This document shows positions 29,403 to 41,222 of a stretch of DNA of 64,000 nucleotides, in pieces. Both the position numbers and the translations under genes were made by a program. Numbering within the stretch: the first letter of the stretch is position 1; the number at the start of each line of letters is the position of its first letter. Where the stretch lies: positions 61,497-125,496 of the forward strand of contig NZ_AJTS01000046.1 in the NCBI RefSeq assembly GCF_000275725.1, read 5' to 3'. The notes under the pieces were generated by a model that ran no database searches, was not told the origin of the DNA, and saw only the letters and a list, made by a program, of their open reading frames with translations. This DNA is from Vreelandella stevensii S18214 (lineage in GTDB: Bacteria > Pseudomonadota > Gammaproteobacteria > Pseudomonadales > Halomonadaceae).

Positions 29403-29864
29403 GTGGCCACAAAACACGCTGCGCTTCATGCGCTTATCGAACCCATCGTTGCCGCCATGGGCTTCGAGCTTTGGGGCATCGAGCATGTTTCCCAGGGCAA
29501 GCATTCGCGGCTGGTCATTTATATCGAGCGCGAGAGCGGTGTCAGCGTGGAAGATTGCGCCGACATCAGCCGTCAAGTCAGTGCCGTGATGGATGTGGAA
29601 GATCCGATTCCCGGCGAGTACCGCCTGGAAGTCTCGTCACCCGGTATGGCACGCCCCCTTTATTCTCTGGACCATTTCATCCGTTACCAGGGCCATCAGG
29701 TGGCGCTGAAACTACGCCTCGCTTTCGATGGTCGGCGCAAGTTCCAGGGGCTGCTGGCTGGGGTCGAAGGGGATGAAGTGCTGCTGCAAATGGAAGGTGA
29801 GGAGTACTGCTTTCCCATTGAAAGCATTGACGCTGCGCACGTTGTCCCGCAGTTCGAAGAATAA
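29403..29864 (+). CDS. rimP: Ribosome maturation factor RimP
   Basis: A 153-residue factor for 30S assembly. LIEPIVAAMGFELWGIEHV, then LVIYIERESGVSVEDCADISRQVSAVMDVEDPI and YRLEVSSPGMARPL are the family signature; the C-terminal SH3-like domain follows. I chose the GTG at 29403, 8 bases after GGAG. It begins the rimP-nusA-infB operon. Confidence 0.95.
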   Translation: MATKHAALHALIEPIVAAMGFELWGIEHVSQGKHSRLVIYIERESGVSVEDCADISRQVSAVMDVEDPIPGEYRLEVSSPGMARPLYSLDHFIRYQGHQVALKLRLAFDGRRKFQGLLAGVEGDEVLLQMEGEEYCFPIESIDAAHVVPQFEE

Positions 29865-29932
29865 CGGGTGGCGGCTTCCGGTAGATGCCGGGTCGGCGCA
29901 CAAAAGGACAGGTTTTCTGGCGAGGCATACGC

Positions 29933-31447
29933 ATGAGTAAAGAAATCTTAATGGTCGTGGACGCGATCTCCAACGAAAAAGGCGTCCCCCGTGATGTAAT
30001 TTTCGAAGCGGTAGAAGCCGCGCTGGCCAGCGCGTCGCGCAAGCGTTTCGAGCAGGAAGAAGCCAATGTGCGGGTGCGTATCGACCGTAAAACCGGCGAC
30101 TACGACACCTTCCGCTACTGGACCGTCGTGGAAGACGATGAGTTCGAGACGCCCGACTACGAAATCAAGCAGAGCATCGCCGAGCAGCGGGATCCGCCGC
30201 TGGCGTTGGGCGATGTGGTCGAGCAGAAGATCGAAAACGCCATGTTTGGCCGCATTGCGGCACAAACTGCCAAGCAAGTCATCGTCCAAAAGGTGCGCGA
30301 AGCCGAGCGTGCCGAGGTCGTGCGTCAATACGCAGACCGTGAAGGCGAGCTGGTGGCCGGTATCGTCAAGAAAACCACCCGTGATGGCCTGATCATCGAC
30401 CTGGGCGAGAACGCCGAAGCGTTCCTGCCGCGCAACGAGATGATTCACGGCGAGCGCTACCGCATGAACGAGCGAGTGCGTGCGCTGCTGGTCAAGGTGG
30501 ACCCGGATGCCCGCGGTGCCCAGCTGCAGCTGTCGCGTACCTGCCCGGAGTTCATCATCGAGCTGTTCAAGATCGAGGTGCCGGAAATCGCCGAGCAGCT
30601 GATCGAAATCAAAGGGGCGGCTCGCGACCCCGGCTCTCGGGCCAAGATCGCGGTAAAAACCAACGACCGCCGTATCGACCCGGTGGGCGCTTGTGTGGGT
30701 ATGCGTGGTTCGCGGGTGCAGGCGGTCTCTTCCGAACTGCAGAACGAGCGCGTCGATATCGTGCTGTGGGATGACAATCCGGCGCAGCTGGTCATCAATG
30801 CCATGGCGCCTGCCGATGTGGCGTCTATTCTGGTGGACGAAGACGCCCACGCGATGGACGTGGCGGTCGCCCAGGACAACCTGGCCCAGGCCATTGGTCG
30901 CAGCGGCCAGAACGTGCGCCTGGCGTCCGAGTTGACCGGCTGGCGTATCAACGTCATGACCGAAGACGAGGCGGAATCCAAGCGCGAGCAGGAAATCGAC
31001 AGCCTGGTGGACACGTTCGTTCAGCACCTGGAAGTGGACGAAGACGTTGCCCGCCTGCTGGTTGAAGAAGGGTTCACCACCCTGGAAGAAGTTGCTTACG
31101 TGCCGCTGGAAGAGATGCTCGAAATCGAAGAGTTCGATGAAGAGCTGGTGGAAGAGCTGCGTGCACGCGCAAAAGACGAGCTGCTGACGATGGCGATTGC
31201 CTCGGAAGAAGCGCTGGACGGTGCCCAACCAGCGGATGACCTGCTGGAAATGGACGGTATGGAGCGCCACCTGGCCTTCATTCTCGCCAGCCGCGGCATT
31301 GTCACAATGGAAGATCTCGCCGAGCAGTCTGTCGACGATCTGGTCGATATCGAGGAGTTGGACGAAGCGCGCGCAGCGGCACTGATCATGACTGCCCGTG
31401 CGCCCTGGTTCGAAACCGACGACACATCGGATTCGAACACACAGTAA
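29933..31447 (+). CDS. nusA: Transcription termination/antitermination factor NusA
   Basis: A 504-residue RNA polymerase-binding factor. N-terminal domain (1-130), S1 domain (about 135-200, [21 protein letters not shown]), two KH domains ([38 protein letters not shown]) and two C-terminal helix-hairpin acidic repeats (about 365-490). The ATG at 29933 begins [18 protein letters not shown], the conserved start. Second gene of the rimP operon. Confidence 0.97.
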   Translation: MSKEILMVVDAISNEKGVPRDVIFEAVEAALASASRKRFEQEEANVRVRIDRKTGDYDTFRYWTVVEDDEFETPDYEIKQSIAEQRDPPLALGDVVEQKIENAMFGRIAAQTAKQVIVQKVREAERAEVVRQYADREGELVAGIVKKTTRDGLIIDLGENAEAFLPRNEMIHGERYRMNERVRALLVKVDPDARGAQLQLSRTCPEFIIELFKIEVPEIAEQLIEIKGAARDPGSRAKIAVKTNDRRIDPVGACVGMRGSRVQAVSSELQNERVDIVLWDDNPAQLVINAMAPADVASILVDEDAHAMDVAVAQDNLAQAIGRSGQNVRLASELTGWRINVMTEDEAESKREQEIDSLVDTFVQHLEVDEDVARLLVEEGFTTLEEVAYVPLEEMLEIEEFDEELVEELRARAKDELLTMAIASEEALDGAQPADDLLEMDGMERHLAFILASRGIVTMEDLAEQSVDDLVDIEELDEARAAALIMTARAPWFETDDTSDSNTQ

Positions 31448-31474
31448 ACAGGTCACGGGCTGAGGAGGGTCACT

Positions 31475-34015
31475 ATGTCGGATATGACAGTTAAAGATTT
31501 TGCAGTGAAGGTGGGCCGCGATGTGCCCCGCCTATTGGAACAGATGAAAGAAGCCGGTTTGCAGCACGCCTCGGAAAGCGACGCCGTATCTGAAGAAGAC
31601 AAGCAGACGCTGCTGAGCTTTCTGAAGAAGAGCCACGGCGGCAGCGACAACGAGCCGAGCAAGAACCGCATCACCCTGACGCGTAAAACCCGTAGCCGCA
31701 TCAAGACCGGCGAGCGCGGTAAAACCATCGAAGTTCAGGTGCGCAAGAAGAAGACCTACGTCAAGCGTGAAGAAGAGAAGCCCAAGGCCGCCGAGCCCCA
31801 GCACTCTGGCCCGCGCCAGCTGGTAGGCGACATGGCCGAAGCGGAAGCCGAGCGCAAGGCGCAGGAAGCCCAGGCGGCGGAAGAGAAAGCCGTTGCCGCA
31901 AAAGCCAAGGCGGCTGAAGACGCAGCGCGCAAAGCAGCGGATGAGCAAGCCAAGGCCAAGGCGGCAGAAGTGCCGGACATCGCCGTGCCTGACCTGGAAA
32001 TCGACGATGCACCGACGGGTGAAGACCTGCCGCCTGCACCGCCGAAGGAAGGCCGTACCGACCGTCGCACGGCACCGCCCAAGAAAACCGCTGCCAAGAA
32101 AAAAGGCCGCGACGATGACGACGATCGCGGTGATCGCGAAGAGCGCAAGCGTGGCGGTGGCGGCAAGAAGGTCAAGCGTGCCGAGCGCCGTGGTGGTCGT
32201 CGTGGCGGCGCCAGCCAGAGCGGCAACGGCAAGCACGGCTTCCAGAAGCCGACTCAGCCGATCGTGCGTGAAGTCTCGATCCCTGAATCGATCAGCGTTG
32301 CCGAGCTGGCCGACAAGATGTCGATCAAGGCCAACGAAGTCATCAAGGCCATGTTCACCATGGGCGCGGCGGTGACCATCAACCAGACCATCGACCAGGA
32401 TACTGCGGCGATCGTCGTGGAAGAGATGGGTCACAAGGTCAAGCTGGTGAAGGATGACGCGCTGGAAACGGAAATGCTGGAAGGCATCTCCTACGAAGGC
32501 GAAGAGATCACCCGCTCACCCGTGGTGACCGTCATGGGTCACGTTGACCACGGCAAGACCTCGCTGCTGGACTACATCCGTCGTGCCAAGGTCGCCACTG
32601 GCGAAGCGGGCGGTATTACCCAGCACATCGGTGCTTACCACGTGGAAGACAACCATGGCGGCGTCACCTTCCTGGATACCCCCGGTCACGCGGCGTTTAC
32701 CGCCATGCGTGCTCGTGGTGCCAAAGCCACCGACGTGGTCATCCTGGTCGTGGCTGCCGACGATGGCGTGATGCCGCAAACCGTTGAAGCGATCGAGCAC
32801 TCCAAAGCGGCTGAAGTGCCCATGGTCGTGGCGGTGAACAAGATCGATAAAACGGGCGCGGACTTTGACCGCATTCGTAACGAGCTGTCACAGCACGGCG
32901 TGATCTCCGAAGAGTGGGGCGGTGACACGCAGTTTGTTCACGTGTCCGCCAAAACCGGCGAAGGCATGGAAGACCTGCTGGAAGCGATCCAGCTGGCCTC
33001 CGAAGTGCTTGAGCTGACAGCCGTTCCGTCGGCGCCTGGCAAAGGTGTCGTTGTCGAGTCTCGCCTGGACAAAGGCCGTGGCCCGGTGGCTACCGTGCTG
33101 GTTCAGAACGGTACGCTGAAGAAGGGTGATATCGTGCTGGCAGGCCTGCACTACGGTCGCGTTCGTGCGCTGACCAATGAGCTGGGTCAACAGGTCGATA
33201 CCGCTGGCCCCGCCATGCCGGTCGAGATCCAGGGTCTCGACGGCACGCCGGATGCCGGTGACGACTTCATGGTCGTGGCCGACGAGAAGAAAGCCCGTGA
33301 AGTGGCCAACTTCCGTCAAGGCAAATACCGCGAAGTGCGCCTGGCGCGTCAGCAGAAAGCCAAGCTGGAGAACATGTTCAGCCAGATGGGCCAGGACGAA
33401 GTGGCCAAGGTCAACATCGTCCTCAAAGCCGACGTTCAGGGGTCACTGGAAGCCATCAAGGGCGCTCTGGAAGAGCTCTCCACCGACGAAGTGCAAGTGG
33501 CGGTGGTCTCCTCCGGCGTGGGTGGTATCACCGGAACCGACGCCAACCTGGCGCTGGCGTCGGAAGCCATCGTGGTCGGCTTCAACGTACGTGCCGATGC
33601 CGCAGCCCGTGAGATCATCGAGCGTGAAGGTCTGGATCTGCGCTACTACAGCGTCATCTATCAGCTGATCGACGAGGTCAAGCAGGCGATGAGCGGTATG
33701 CTTGCTCCCGAGTGGAAAGAAGAGATCGTGGGCGTGGCCGAAGTACGCGACGTCTTCCGCGCGCCGAAGATCGGTGCGGTGGCCGGCTGTATGGTCGTCG
33801 AAGGCACGGTTTCCCGCAGCAAGCGTATCCGCGTTCTGCGTGACAACGTGGTCATCTACGAAGGCGAACTCGAATCGCTGCGCCGCTTCAAGGACGACGT
33901 ACAGGAAGTGCGTAACGGCATGGAGTGTGGCATCGGCGTGAAGAACTACAACGATGTTCAGGTCGGCGACAAGATCGAAGTCTTTGACCAAGTGAAGGTC
34001 GAGCGCAGCCTGTAA
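31475..34015 (+). CDS. infB: Translation initiation factor IF-2
   Basis: An 846-residue GTPase that recruits initiator tRNA. Long charged Ala/Lys/Glu N-terminus (50-250), a second N-terminal domain, then the G domain at about residue 350: [25 protein letters not shown]. Domains II-IV follow. Length is typical. SD GAGGAGG precedes the ATG. Its product works on the initiator tRNA encoded a few genes upstream. Confidence 0.98.
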   Translation: MSDMTVKDFAVKVGRDVPRLLEQMKEAGLQHASESDAVSEEDKQTLLSFLKKSHGGSDNEPSKNRITLTRKTRSRIKTGERGKTIEVQVRKKKTYVKREEEKPKAAEPQHSGPRQLVGDMAEAEAERKAQEAQAAEEKAVAAKAKAAEDAARKAADEQAKAKAAEVPDIAVPDLEIDDAPTGEDLPPAPPKEGRTDRRTAPPKKTAAKKKGRDDDDDRGDREERKRGGGGKKVKRAERRGGRRGGASQSGNGKHGFQKPTQPIVREVSIPESISVAELADKMSIKANEVIKAMFTMGAAVTINQTIDQDTAAIVVEEMGHKVKLVKDDALETEMLEGISYEGEEITRSPVVTVMGHVDHGKTSLLDYIRRAKVATGEAGGITQHIGAYHVEDNHGGVTFLDTPGHAAFTAMRARGAKATDVVILVVAADDGVMPQTVEAIEHSKAAEVPMVVAVNKIDKTGADFDRIRNELSQHGVISEEWGGDTQFVHVSAKTGEGMEDLLEAIQLASEVLELTAVPSAPGKGVVVESRLDKGRGPVATVLVQNGTLKKGDIVLAGLHYGRVRALTNELGQQVDTAGPAMPVEIQGLDGTPDAGDDFMVVADEKKAREVANFRQGKYREVRLARQQKAKLENMFSQMGQDEVAKVNIVLKADVQGSLEAIKGALEELSTDEVQVAVVSSGVGGITGTDANLALASEAIVVGFNVRADAAAREIIEREGLDLRYYSVIYQLIDEVKQAMSGMLAPEWKEEIVGVAEVRDVFRAPKIGAVAGCMVVEGTVSRSKRIRVLRDNVVIYEGELESLRRFKDDVQEVRNGMECGIGVKNYNDVQVGDKIEVFDQVKVERSL

Positions 34016-34032
34016 GGCAGCGAGGAGTCAAC

Positions 34033-34446
34033 ATGCGCGAATTCAAGCGTACCGACCGGGTAGCCGACCAGCTCCAGAAGGAGCTGGCGGTACTGATCCA
34101 GCGGGAAGTAAAAGACCCGCGTCTTGGCATGATCACGGTGAGCGGCGCTGCCGTCAGCCGTGACCTGGGCTACGCCGATATCTATGTCACCCTGCTGGGT
34201 GAACAGGAGCCCGAGCGTATCAAGGAAAACCTGCAGGTGCTCAAGCGCGCCTCGGGGTTTCTGAGAAGCCAGATTGCCAAGCGCATCAAGCTGCGCCACG
34301 TGCCCGAGCTGCGTTTTCATTACGATGAAAGCGTGGTGCGTGGCCAGCACCTCTCATCGCTGATCGACGAGGCGGTCTCTACCGACCGTGCCCGCCAATC
34401 AGATGACGAGGACGACACCGACGCCCAGGGTGAGGAGACGCGCTAA
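34033..34446 (+). CDS. rbfA: Ribosome-binding factor A
   Basis: A 137-residue KH-fold 30S maturation factor. RTDRVADQLQKELAVLIQREVKDPRLGMITVSGA, then YVTLLGE and LRSQIAKRIKLRHVPELRFHYDESV are characteristic. The C-terminal 20 residues are acidic. The stop overlaps truB by one base. Confidence 0.96.
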   Translation: MREFKRTDRVADQLQKELAVLIQREVKDPRLGMITVSGAAVSRDLGYADIYVTLLGEQEPERIKENLQVLKRASGFLRSQIAKRIKLRHVPELRFHYDESVVRGQHLSSLIDEAVSTDRARQSDDEDDTDAQGEETR

Positions 34447-35366
34447 TGGCTCGTCGCCGTCGCGGATTACCGGTGAATGGCGTGGTGCTGCTGGACAAGC
34501 CCAAGGGCATTTCCAGCAACCATGCACTCCAGCGTGTGCGCCGTCTGTTCGAGGCGCAGAAAGCCGGGCATACCGGCACGCTGGACCCCATGGCAACGGG
34601 CTTGCTGCCCATTTGCCTGGGGGAGGCCACCAAGTTTTCCGCACACCTGCTGGAAGCCGACAAGATGTATCGCACCCGGGTCGAACTGGGCGTGATCACC
34701 GACACCGGCGATGCCGAGGGTAACGTCATCGAGCGGCGTGAGGTGCCAAGCCTCACAGCCGAGGATGTGGAGGCCGTGCTGGTCCGCTTTCGTGGCGAGA
34801 TCGACCAGGTGCCGCCCATGTATTCGGCGTTGAAGCACCAGGGCAAGAAGCTCTACGAGCTGGCGCGCGAGGGCAAGCAGGTTGAACGTGCAGCACGGCG
34901 GGTTAGCGTGTATGATGCGCGCCTGCTGGCGTTCGAGGGTCATGCCTTCGAGCTGGAAGTCAGTTGCAGCAAGGGAACTTACATCCGAACCCTGGCCGAA
35001 GACATTGGCCTGGCGTTGGGGTGTGGTGCCCACATCAGTCAACTGCGCAGGCTCAAGACCGGCCCCTTCGGTGGCGACGCCATGTGGACCCTGGAGGCGC
35101 TGGAAGCGCTGGCAAGTCAGGCCCATCGCGAGGCGGAACTGATGCCCGTCGATGTGCTGGTGGATCATCTGCCATCGCTCAGCGTGGACGATGCTGCCTA
35201 TGACAGGCTGGCCCACGGGCAGTCGGTGCAGCTGGCCAGTGGCGAGTTGGCAGCAGATGCGTTGGCACGACTTTATCACGCCGAGACCTTTATCGGCCTT
35301 GGCGTTGTAAAAGGGCCGCAGGAAGTGGCTCCCAAGCGACTGTTGAGTACGGTCGCTCGTTCGTAA
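34446..35366 (+). CDS. truB: tRNA pseudouridine(55) synthase
   Basis: A 306-residue enzyme making pseudouridine 55 in the tRNA T-loop. Catalytic Asp in HTGTLDPMATGLLP, with VLLDKPKGISSN upstream, RFRGEIDQVPPMYSALKHQGKKLYELAREG and CSKGTYIRTLAEDIG. A PUA-like C-terminal domain follows. Coupled to rbfA. Confidence 0.97.
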   Translation: MARRRRGLPVNGVVLLDKPKGISSNHALQRVRRLFEAQKAGHTGTLDPMATGLLPICLGEATKFSAHLLEADKMYRTRVELGVITDTGDAEGNVIERREVPSLTAEDVEAVLVRFRGEIDQVPPMYSALKHQGKKLYELAREGKQVERAARRVSVYDARLLAFEGHAFELEVSCSKGTYIRTLAEDIGLALGCGAHISQLRRLKTGPFGGDAMWTLEALEALASQAHREAELMPVDVLVDHLPSLSVDDAAYDRLAHGQSVQLASGELAADALARLYHAETFIGLGVVKGPQEVAPKRLLSTVARS

Positions 35367-35484
35367 TTTCGCCGTGAAAACGTTGCAAGGATGCGGCGAT
35401 TTGCGCGAAAATAGCAGCTTGAGACTGCAAATATGCGTGGTCTCACCCATTCATTTTTAGGCATATTGCTTACTGGAGAGACAG

Positions 35485-35754
35485 ATGGCATTAACCGCTG
35501 AGAAAAAGGCCGAAATCGTCAACGAATACGGCCGCGGCGACAACGACACCGGTTCCCCTGAAGTGCAGGTTGCACTGCTGAGCGCCAACATCAATGGCCT
35601 GCAGGACCACTTCAAGACCAACAAGCAGGATCACCACTCTCGTCGTGGTCTGATCCGCATGGTAAACCAGCGTCGTAAGCTGCTGGACTACCTGAAGCGT
35701 AAGGATTTCGAGCGTTATCAGTCTCTGATCCAGAAACTGGGTCTGCGTCGCTAA
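35485..35754 (+). CDS. rpsO: 30S ribosomal protein S15
   Basis: An 89-residue primary 16S rRNA-binding protein. [40 protein letters not shown] and [12 protein letters not shown] at the end are diagnostic. A strong terminator follows before pnp, as in E. coli where rpsO and pnp are co-transcribed in part. Confidence 0.98.
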   Translation: MALTAEKKAEIVNEYGRGDNDTGSPEVQVALLSANINGLQDHFKTNKQDHHSRRGLIRMVNQRRKLLDYLKRKDFERYQSLIQKLGLRR

Positions 35755-35773
35755 GCAGTAACGGCAACGATTC

Positions 35774-35809
35774 AAAACGGGCAGCTCCTTGCGAGCTGCC
35801 CGTTTTTTT
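35774..35809 (+). terminator. rpsO terminator
   Basis: A 14-bp stem AAAACGGGCAGCTC/GAGCTGCCCGTTTT with a long T run. Confidence 0.9.
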
Positions 35810-35909
35810 GTTTGAGGTAGCCGTCAGCCGCGTCAACGCCTAGAATGGTGGCGAGTCAAAACGACCCAAGCGAAAAGACAAGTAGCTATTAATGTTAAAG
35901 GAAGTCGCC

Positions 35910-38054
35910 GTGAATCCGGTCAAGAAAACGTTCCAATACGGTCGTAGCACCGTCACCCTCGAAACTGGGCGTATCGCTCGCCAGGCCACTGGTGCCGTCA
36001 TGGTCACCATGGACGAGACCGTCGTACTGTGTACGGTGGTAGCGAAGAAAGACGTCAATCCCGCCCAATCCTTCTTCCCGCTCTCGGTGCACTACCAGGA
36101 AAAGACCTACGCGGTCGGCAAGATTCCTGGCGGCTTCTTCAAGCGTGAAGGTCGCCCCACCGAGAAAGAGACTCTCACGTCACGGCTGATCGACCGCCCC
36201 ATTCGCCCGCTGTTCCCCAAGGGCTTCATGAACGAAGTGCAGGTGATCTGTACCGTTCTGTCGACTGACCGCAACCATGATCCGGATATTGCGGCCATGC
36301 TGGGCACCTCGGCAGCGCTGAGCATCTCAGGCGTTCCGTTCAATGGCCCGATTGGCGCTGCGCGCGTTGGCTTCAACGAAGAGCAGGGCTACTTCCTGAA
36401 CCCCACCGTCGAAGAGCTGACCACCTCCGAGCTGGACATGGTGGTGGCCGGTACCGAAAACGCCGTGCTGATGGTGGAGTCGGAAGCTCAGGAACTGCTG
36501 GAAGACGAAATGCTGGGTGCCGTACTGTTCGGCCACCAGGAGATGCAGGTGGCGGTCAACGCCATCAAGGAACTGGCCGCTGAAGCAGGCAAGCCGCGCT
36601 GGGACTGGCAGCCGCCCGCCGAAAACGTGGCGCTGAAAACCGCCATGGCCGACGCGTTCGAAGCCAAAGTGGGCGATGCGTACCGCATTACCGACAAGAT
36701 GGCGCGTCAGGATGCGCTGGCCGAGCTGAAAGAGGCTGCTCTGGCCCAGCTGGCAGCTGAAGAAGGCGACTCCTCGGAAGGCAAGTTCAGTGCCGATGAT
36801 GTCAAGGGGGCCTTTGCGGCGCTGGAGAAGCGCGTGGTGCGCTCTCGCGTCGTCAAGGGCGAGCCGCGCATCGACGGCCGCGACAACGTCACTGTGCGCC
36901 CGCTGGCCATCGAAGTCGGTGTGCTGCCCAAGACTCACGGCTCGGCCATCTTCACCCGTGGCGAAACCCAGGCCATCGCCGTGGCGACACTGGGCACGCT
37001 GCGCGACTCGCAGCTGATCGAGTCGCTGGAAGGCGAGCGTAAAGACCGCTTCATGCTGCACTACAACTTCCCTCCCTACTCGGTGGGTGAAGCAGGCTTC
37101 ATGGGTGGCCCGAAGCGTCGTGAAATCGGTCACGGCCGTTTGGCTCGTCGTGGCGTCCAGGCCATGCTGCCCTCCGAAGAAGATTTCCCCTACACCATTC
37201 GCGTGGTGTCGGAAATCACCGAATCCAATGGTTCCAGCTCCATGGCCTCGGTTTGTGGCTCCTCGCTGGCGCTGATGGATGCAGGCGTTCCGCTGAAAGC
37301 CCCGGTGGCGGGTATTGCCATGGGTCTCGTCAAGGACGAAGACGGCTACGCGGTGCTGACCGACATCCTGGGTGACGAAGACCACTTGGGCGACATGGAC
37401 TTCAAGGTAGCGGGTTCTGAAGAGGGTGTTACGGCCCTGCAGATGGACATCAAGATCGAAGGCATCAACGAAGAGATCATGGAAACCGCGCTGCAGCAGG
37501 CTCACGATGCGCGTATCGGTATCCTGGCGCAGATGAACGCCGTGATCAGCCAAAGCCGTACCGACGTCTCCGAGAATGCGCCTTCCATGGCCACCATCAA
37601 GATCGATCCGGACAAGATCCGTGACGTCATCGGCAAGGGCGGTGCTACCATCCGCAAGATTTGCGAAGACACCGGCGCGTCCATCGACCTCGATGACGAC
37701 GGCACCGTGCGCATCTATGCCGAAGACAAGACCGCGGCCAAGAAGGCCATCGATACCGTACTGGCCATCACGGCAGAAGCGGAAATCGGCAAGCTCTACC
37801 AGGGCAAGGTCGTGCGCATCGCCGACTTCGGTGCTTTCGTGAACATCATGCCGGGTACCGATGGCCTGGTGCATATCTCGCAAATCGTCGCCGAGCGCGT
37901 CAACAACGTGCGCGATTTCCTCAACGAAGGTGACGACGTCGTCGTGAAGGTGCTGGATATCGACAACCGCAACCGCGTGAAGCTCTCGATCAAAGAGATC
38001 ACCGAGGAAGAGAAGGCCGCGTTTGCCGCTGCCGAGGCGGATATCGCAGGCTAA
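35910..38054 (+). CDS. pnp: Polynucleotide phosphorylase
   Basis: A 714-residue 3'-5' exoribonuclease of the degradosome, phosphorolytic. Two RNase PH-like domains (about 10-230 and 310-540; the second with [21 protein letters not shown] and GRRGVQAM-like [21 protein letters not shown]), then KH ([17 protein letters not shown]) and S1 ([28 protein letters not shown]). I chose the GTG at 35910, 7 bases after AAGGA; the open frame from 35892 adds six residues. Confidence 0.97.
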   Translation: MNPVKKTFQYGRSTVTLETGRIARQATGAVMVTMDETVVLCTVVAKKDVNPAQSFFPLSVHYQEKTYAVGKIPGGFFKREGRPTEKETLTSRLIDRPIRPLFPKGFMNEVQVICTVLSTDRNHDPDIAAMLGTSAALSISGVPFNGPIGAARVGFNEEQGYFLNPTVEELTTSELDMVVAGTENAVLMVESEAQELLEDEMLGAVLFGHQEMQVAVNAIKELAAEAGKPRWDWQPPAENVALKTAMADAFEAKVGDAYRITDKMARQDALAELKEAALAQLAAEEGDSSEGKFSADDVKGAFAALEKRVVRSRVVKGEPRIDGRDNVTVRPLAIEVGVLPKTHGSAIFTRGETQAIAVATLGTLRDSQLIESLEGERKDRFMLHYNFPPYSVGEAGFMGGPKRREIGHGRLARRGVQAMLPSEEDFPYTIRVVSEITESNGSSSMASVCGSSLALMDAGVPLKAPVAGIAMGLVKDEDGYAVLTDILGDEDHLGDMDFKVAGSEEGVTALQMDIKIEGINEEIMETALQQAHDARIGILAQMNAVISQSRTDVSENAPSMATIKIDPDKIRDVIGKGGATIRKICEDTGASIDLDDDGTVRIYAEDKTAAKKAIDTVLAITAEAEIGKLYQGKVVRIADFGAFVNIMPGTDGLVHISQIVAERVNNVRDFLNEGDDVVVKVLDIDNRNRVKLSIKEITEEEKAAFAAAEADIAG

Positions 38055-38173
38055 TCGGCCACCCGCGTATGACCACCGCCCCTGCAGCCCCTGGCTGTGG
38101 GGGCGGTGTCGTTTGGTAGCCCCGCATATTTGAAGCCCCACGTATTTTGATAGACCCATACAGAGGAAGCAGC

Positions 38174-39343
38174 ATGGAGCAGCAGGAGTCACCGCGCTGG
38201 TGGGCGGTGGTCGCCGTGATGATCGGCATCTTTTTACTGGTAACCGCCGAGCAGCTGCCCATTGGGCTGCTCTCGCAGGTTGCCGCAGACATGGGCGTGA
38301 CCCCCGGCATGGCCGGATTGATGGTTACCGTGCCGGGAGTAGTGGCGGCGTTTTCTGCCCCCTTGCTGCCGGTGGCCGTCGGCCGTCTGGACCGCCGCAT
38401 CATGCTGACGCTGATGATGGTGGTGATGGTCATTGGCAGCCTGCTGTCGGCCCTGGCCACGACCTTTATCTTTCTCCTGGCCGCCAGGGTGCTGGTGGGG
38501 ATGAGTATTGGCGGTTTCTGGGCCATTGCTGGCAGCATTGCGCCGCGCCTGGTGCCGGCGCATCAGGTGGCCCGTGCCATGACCATCATCTTCGGAGGCG
38601 TGGCGGCAGCCTCGGTGCTGGGCGTGCCTTTGGGGACCCTGCTGGGGGATGCCAGCCACTGGCGGGTGGCCTTCGGCGCCCTTGGCGGCTTGAGCCTGCT
38701 CACCGCCGTGGCGCTATGGGTGTGGTTGCCGCCGCTTCCACCCCGGGAGCCGGTGCGCTTGCGCATGCTGGCGCAGCAGCTGCAAAACCGAGGCGTTCGG
38801 GTCGCCGTGCTGACCACCGGTCTGGTGGTGGTTGGGCACTTCGTGGCGTACACCTTTATCAGCCCAATCCTGCAGGAGATCAGCGGCGTGGCCCAGCGGC
38901 ATGTAGGCAGCCTGCTACTGCTCTATGGGGCGGCAGGCATTCTGGGCAATATCGCCGCTGGGGCTTTTGCCGGGCGCCATCCTTATCGGGCGGTGTTGGT
39001 CATCCCCAGCCTGCTGCTGGTGGTAGTCGGGCTGTTTCCGCTGCTGGGCGTGCAACCGACCAGCGGTGTGCTGCTGCTGATGCTGTGGGGCGCCGTGTTT
39101 GGCAGCGTCTCGGTCAGTATCCAGACCTGGATTCTGCGCACGGCCCCCAATACCGAAGCCGCCACGGCGCTGATGGCGTTTGTCTTCAATATGTCGATTG
39201 GCCTGGGCGCCATGGTGGGCGGTCAGGTGGTGGACAGCACCAGCCTGCCGGTGACCATGTGGGCATCGGCGGGGCTGTTCCTGCTGGGGATGCTGCTGGT
39301 ATGGCGCACCCCCGCGCGCATCGTGGGGGAAAAGCACCGCTAG
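38174..39343 (+). CDS. MFS transporter, DHA1 family
   Basis: A 389-residue protein with about twelve membrane segments in two halves. The pattern [39 protein letters not shown] start and [13 protein letters not shown] (loop 2-3) place it with AraJ/NepI-type sugar or nucleoside effluxers; no substrate can be assigned. ATG at 38174 is preceded by AGAGGAA. It stands alone after pnp and is convergent with the thiolase gene. Confidence 0.82.
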   Translation: MEQQESPRWWAVVAVMIGIFLLVTAEQLPIGLLSQVAADMGVTPGMAGLMVTVPGVVAAFSAPLLPVAVGRLDRRIMLTLMMVVMVIGSLLSALATTFIFLLAARVLVGMSIGGFWAIAGSIAPRLVPAHQVARAMTIIFGGVAAASVLGVPLGTLLGDASHWRVAFGALGGLSLLTAVALWVWLPPLPPREPVRLRMLAQQLQNRGVRVAVLTTGLVVVGHFVAYTFISPILQEISGVAQRHVGSLLLLYGAAGILGNIAAGAFAGRHPYRAVLVIPSLLLVVVGLFPLLGVQPTSGVLLLMLWGAVFGSVSVSIQTWILRTAPNTEAATALMAFVFNMSIGLGAMVGGQVVDSTSLPVTMWASAGLFLLGMLLVWRTPARIVGEKHR

Positions 39344-39351
39344 CCGTCAGG

Positions 39352-39380
39352 CAAAAAAATGCCCCCGCGTGTGCGGGGGC
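39352..39380 (-). terminator. Terminator of the thiolase gene
   Basis: GCCCCCGC-ACAC-GCGGGGGC on the minus strand followed by a seven-base U run. Confidence 0.85.
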
Positions 39381-39406
39381 AGTCATCACAGCGCGAGTGC
39401 GCGGTA

Positions 39407-40585
39407 TCAGGGGCGCTCGATGGCCAGCGCCACCCCTTGCCCACCACCGATACACAGGGTGGCCAGGCCCTTCTTGGCATCGCGGGCGATCATTTCGTGG
39501 AGCAGCGTGACCAGCACGCGGCAGCCGGAGGCGCCGATGGGGTGGCCAATGGCAATGGCGCCGCCGTTGACGTTGACCTTCGAGGTATCCCAGCCCAGCT
39601 CCTTGTTGACCGACAGCGCCTGAGCCGCGAAGGCTTCGTTGGCTTCGACCAGGTCCAGGTCATCCAGGCTCCAGCCCGCTTTTTCCAGGCAGCGGCGGGT
39701 GGCCGGTGCCGGGCCAATGCCCATGATGGCCGGGTCGACCCCTGCGTTGGCGTATGCGGCAATGCGTGCCAGCGGCTCCAGGCCCAGCTCTTTGGCTTTT
39801 TCAGCGGAGCACAGCATGACCACGGCAGCACCATCGTTGAGCGATGAAGCGTTGCCGGCTGTCACGGTGCCATCTTTCTTGAAGGCAGGGCGCATGCCGC
39901 CCAGCTTCTCGGCAGACACTTCGCGCGGGTTTTCGTCAGTATCAAAAACCACCGGGTCGCCTTTACGCTGGGGGACTTCCACCGGCACGATCTGGCCTTT
40001 GAACTTGCCCTCTTTGATGGCGGCGGCGGCTTTTTGCTGCGAAGCGGCGGCAAATTCGTCCATCTCTTCCCGGGTGATGGCGTATTTTTCGGCCAGGTTT
40101 TCGGCGGTGATGCCCATGTGGTAGTTGTTGAACGCGTCCCACAGGCCGTCGTGGACCATGGAATCGATGGCTTTCCAGTCGCCCATGCGCTGGCCGTTAC
40201 GCGAATTCGGCAGGATGTGCGGGGAGGCTGACATGTTTTCCTGGCCGCCTGCCAGGATGATCTCGGCATCGCCACAGCGAATGGCCTGAGTGGCCAGGTG
40301 CAGCGCCTTGAGGCCGGAGCCACAGACCTTGTTGATGGTCATGGCCGGCACGCTCTCTGGCAGGCCTGCCTTGATGGCGGCCTGGCGAGCGGGGTTTTGG
40401 CCAACGCCTGCGGTCAGTACCTGACCCAGCAGCACTTCATCGATCTGTTCAGGAGCCACGCCCGTCGATGCCATGATGTCTTTGATGACCAGCGCGCCCA
40501 GGTCGCTGGCAGGAATACCGGCAAGTGAACCGCCAAATGAGCCTACAGCTGTGCGGCGAGCCGCCACAATGACCACGTCTTGCAT
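39407..40585 (-). CDS. phaA: Acetyl-CoA C-acetyltransferase (thiolase)
   Basis: A 392-residue biosynthetic-type thiolase condensing two acetyl-CoA. The nucleophile is Cys88 in [10 protein letters not shown]; the second pair is His in [15 protein letters not shown] and Cys in CIGGGQGVA. Halomonads store polyhydroxybutyrate and this is the first enzyme of that route, but a role in fatty-acid or ketone metabolism is equally readable, so the symbol is tentative. It is monocistronic with its own terminator. Confidence 0.88.
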   Translation of the reverse strand: MQDVVIVAARRTAVGSFGGSLAGIPASDLGALVIKDIMASTGVAPEQIDEVLLGQVLTAGVGQNPARQAAIKAGLPESVPAMTINKVCGSGLKALHLATQAIRCGDAEIILAGGQENMSASPHILPNSRNGQRMGDWKAIDSMVHDGLWDAFNNYHMGITAENLAEKYAITREEMDEFAAASQQKAAAAIKEGKFKGQIVPVEVPQRKGDPVVFDTDENPREVSAEKLGGMRPAFKKDGTVTAGNASSLNDGAAVVMLCSAEKAKELGLEPLARIAAYANAGVDPAIMGIGPAPATRRCLEKAGWSLDDLDLVEANEAFAAQALSVNKELGWDTSKVNVNGGAIAIGHPIGASGCRVLVTLLHEMIARDAKKGLATLCIGGGQGVALAIERP

Positions 40586-40741
40586 ACATTGACTCCTTGA
40601 GTGAGTGTTGCATCGTTCCTATGGCAGATAGACGTGTCGCCTATCTCTTGTTATTAGCGACGTTACTGCGTGTCGTGTCAGGCTTGGCTACCAGCATAGG
40701 GGAAGGTTGTGCATTGCGGCAATACGCTTTTTTTGGCAAAT

Positions 40742-40765
40742 AAAAACGGGCCGATCAACGGCCCG
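40742..40765 (-). terminator. panD terminator
   Basis: CGGGCCG-TTGAT-CGGCCCG on the minus strand with a U run, ending the pan genes. Confidence 0.85.
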
Positions 40766-40809
40766 CTGGAAACATCGTTTCTGAACTGTCGTTTCTCAAT
40801 GCATGCGTC

Positions 40810-41190
40810 TTACGCCAGCTGTACCGGTATGGCATTGCTGGTGTGGCTGACGTGGTTGCCTTCCTGCAGGTAGACCAGCGCGGGCTGGTGCTGCTCCACT
40901 TCGGCTTCGGAGTAGTGGGCGTAGCTGCAGATGATGATGCGGTGCCCAGGCGAGGCCAAATGCGCCGCCGCGCCGTTGATGGAGATCAGCCGTGAGCCTT
41001 CCTCGCCGCGAATGGCGTAGGTGGTGAAGCGTTCGCCGTTCTCCACGTTGTAGATCTGGATCTGTTCGTTTTCGCGGATCCCGGCCATGTCCAGCAGCTC
41101 GCCGTCGATGGCGCAGGAGCCTTCGTAGTTGAGCACGGCGTGGGTGACGCGGGCCATGTGCAGCTTGGCCTTGAGCATGATGGTATGCAT
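40810..41190 (-). CDS. panD: Aspartate 1-decarboxylase
   Basis: A 126-residue pro-enzyme that self-cleaves at Gly24-Ser25 (NYEGSCAID) to form the pyruvoyl cofactor and makes beta-alanine for pantothenate. Lys9 and Tyr-containing segments ([14 protein letters not shown]) match. Last gene of panB-panC-panD. Confidence 0.97.
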   Translation of the reverse strand: MHTIMLKAKLHMARVTHAVLNYEGSCAIDGELLDMAGIRENEQIQIYNVENGERFTTYAIRGEEGSRLISINGAAAHLASPGHRIIICSYAHYSEAEVEQHQPALVYLQEGNHVSHTSNAIPVQLA

Positions 41191-41222
41191 GAAAACTCCT
41201 GGATGACGAGCCAGCCTAACGG

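Noticed and set aside
36327-38192. 621-codon open frame antisense to pnp.
   Set aside because: Shadow of pnp; no start signal or family features.
38200-39510. 436-codon frame overlapping the MFS transporter on the same strand.
   Set aside because: Gly/Ala/Arg-rich out-of-frame product; the MFS frame has a ribosome-binding site and clear membrane segments.
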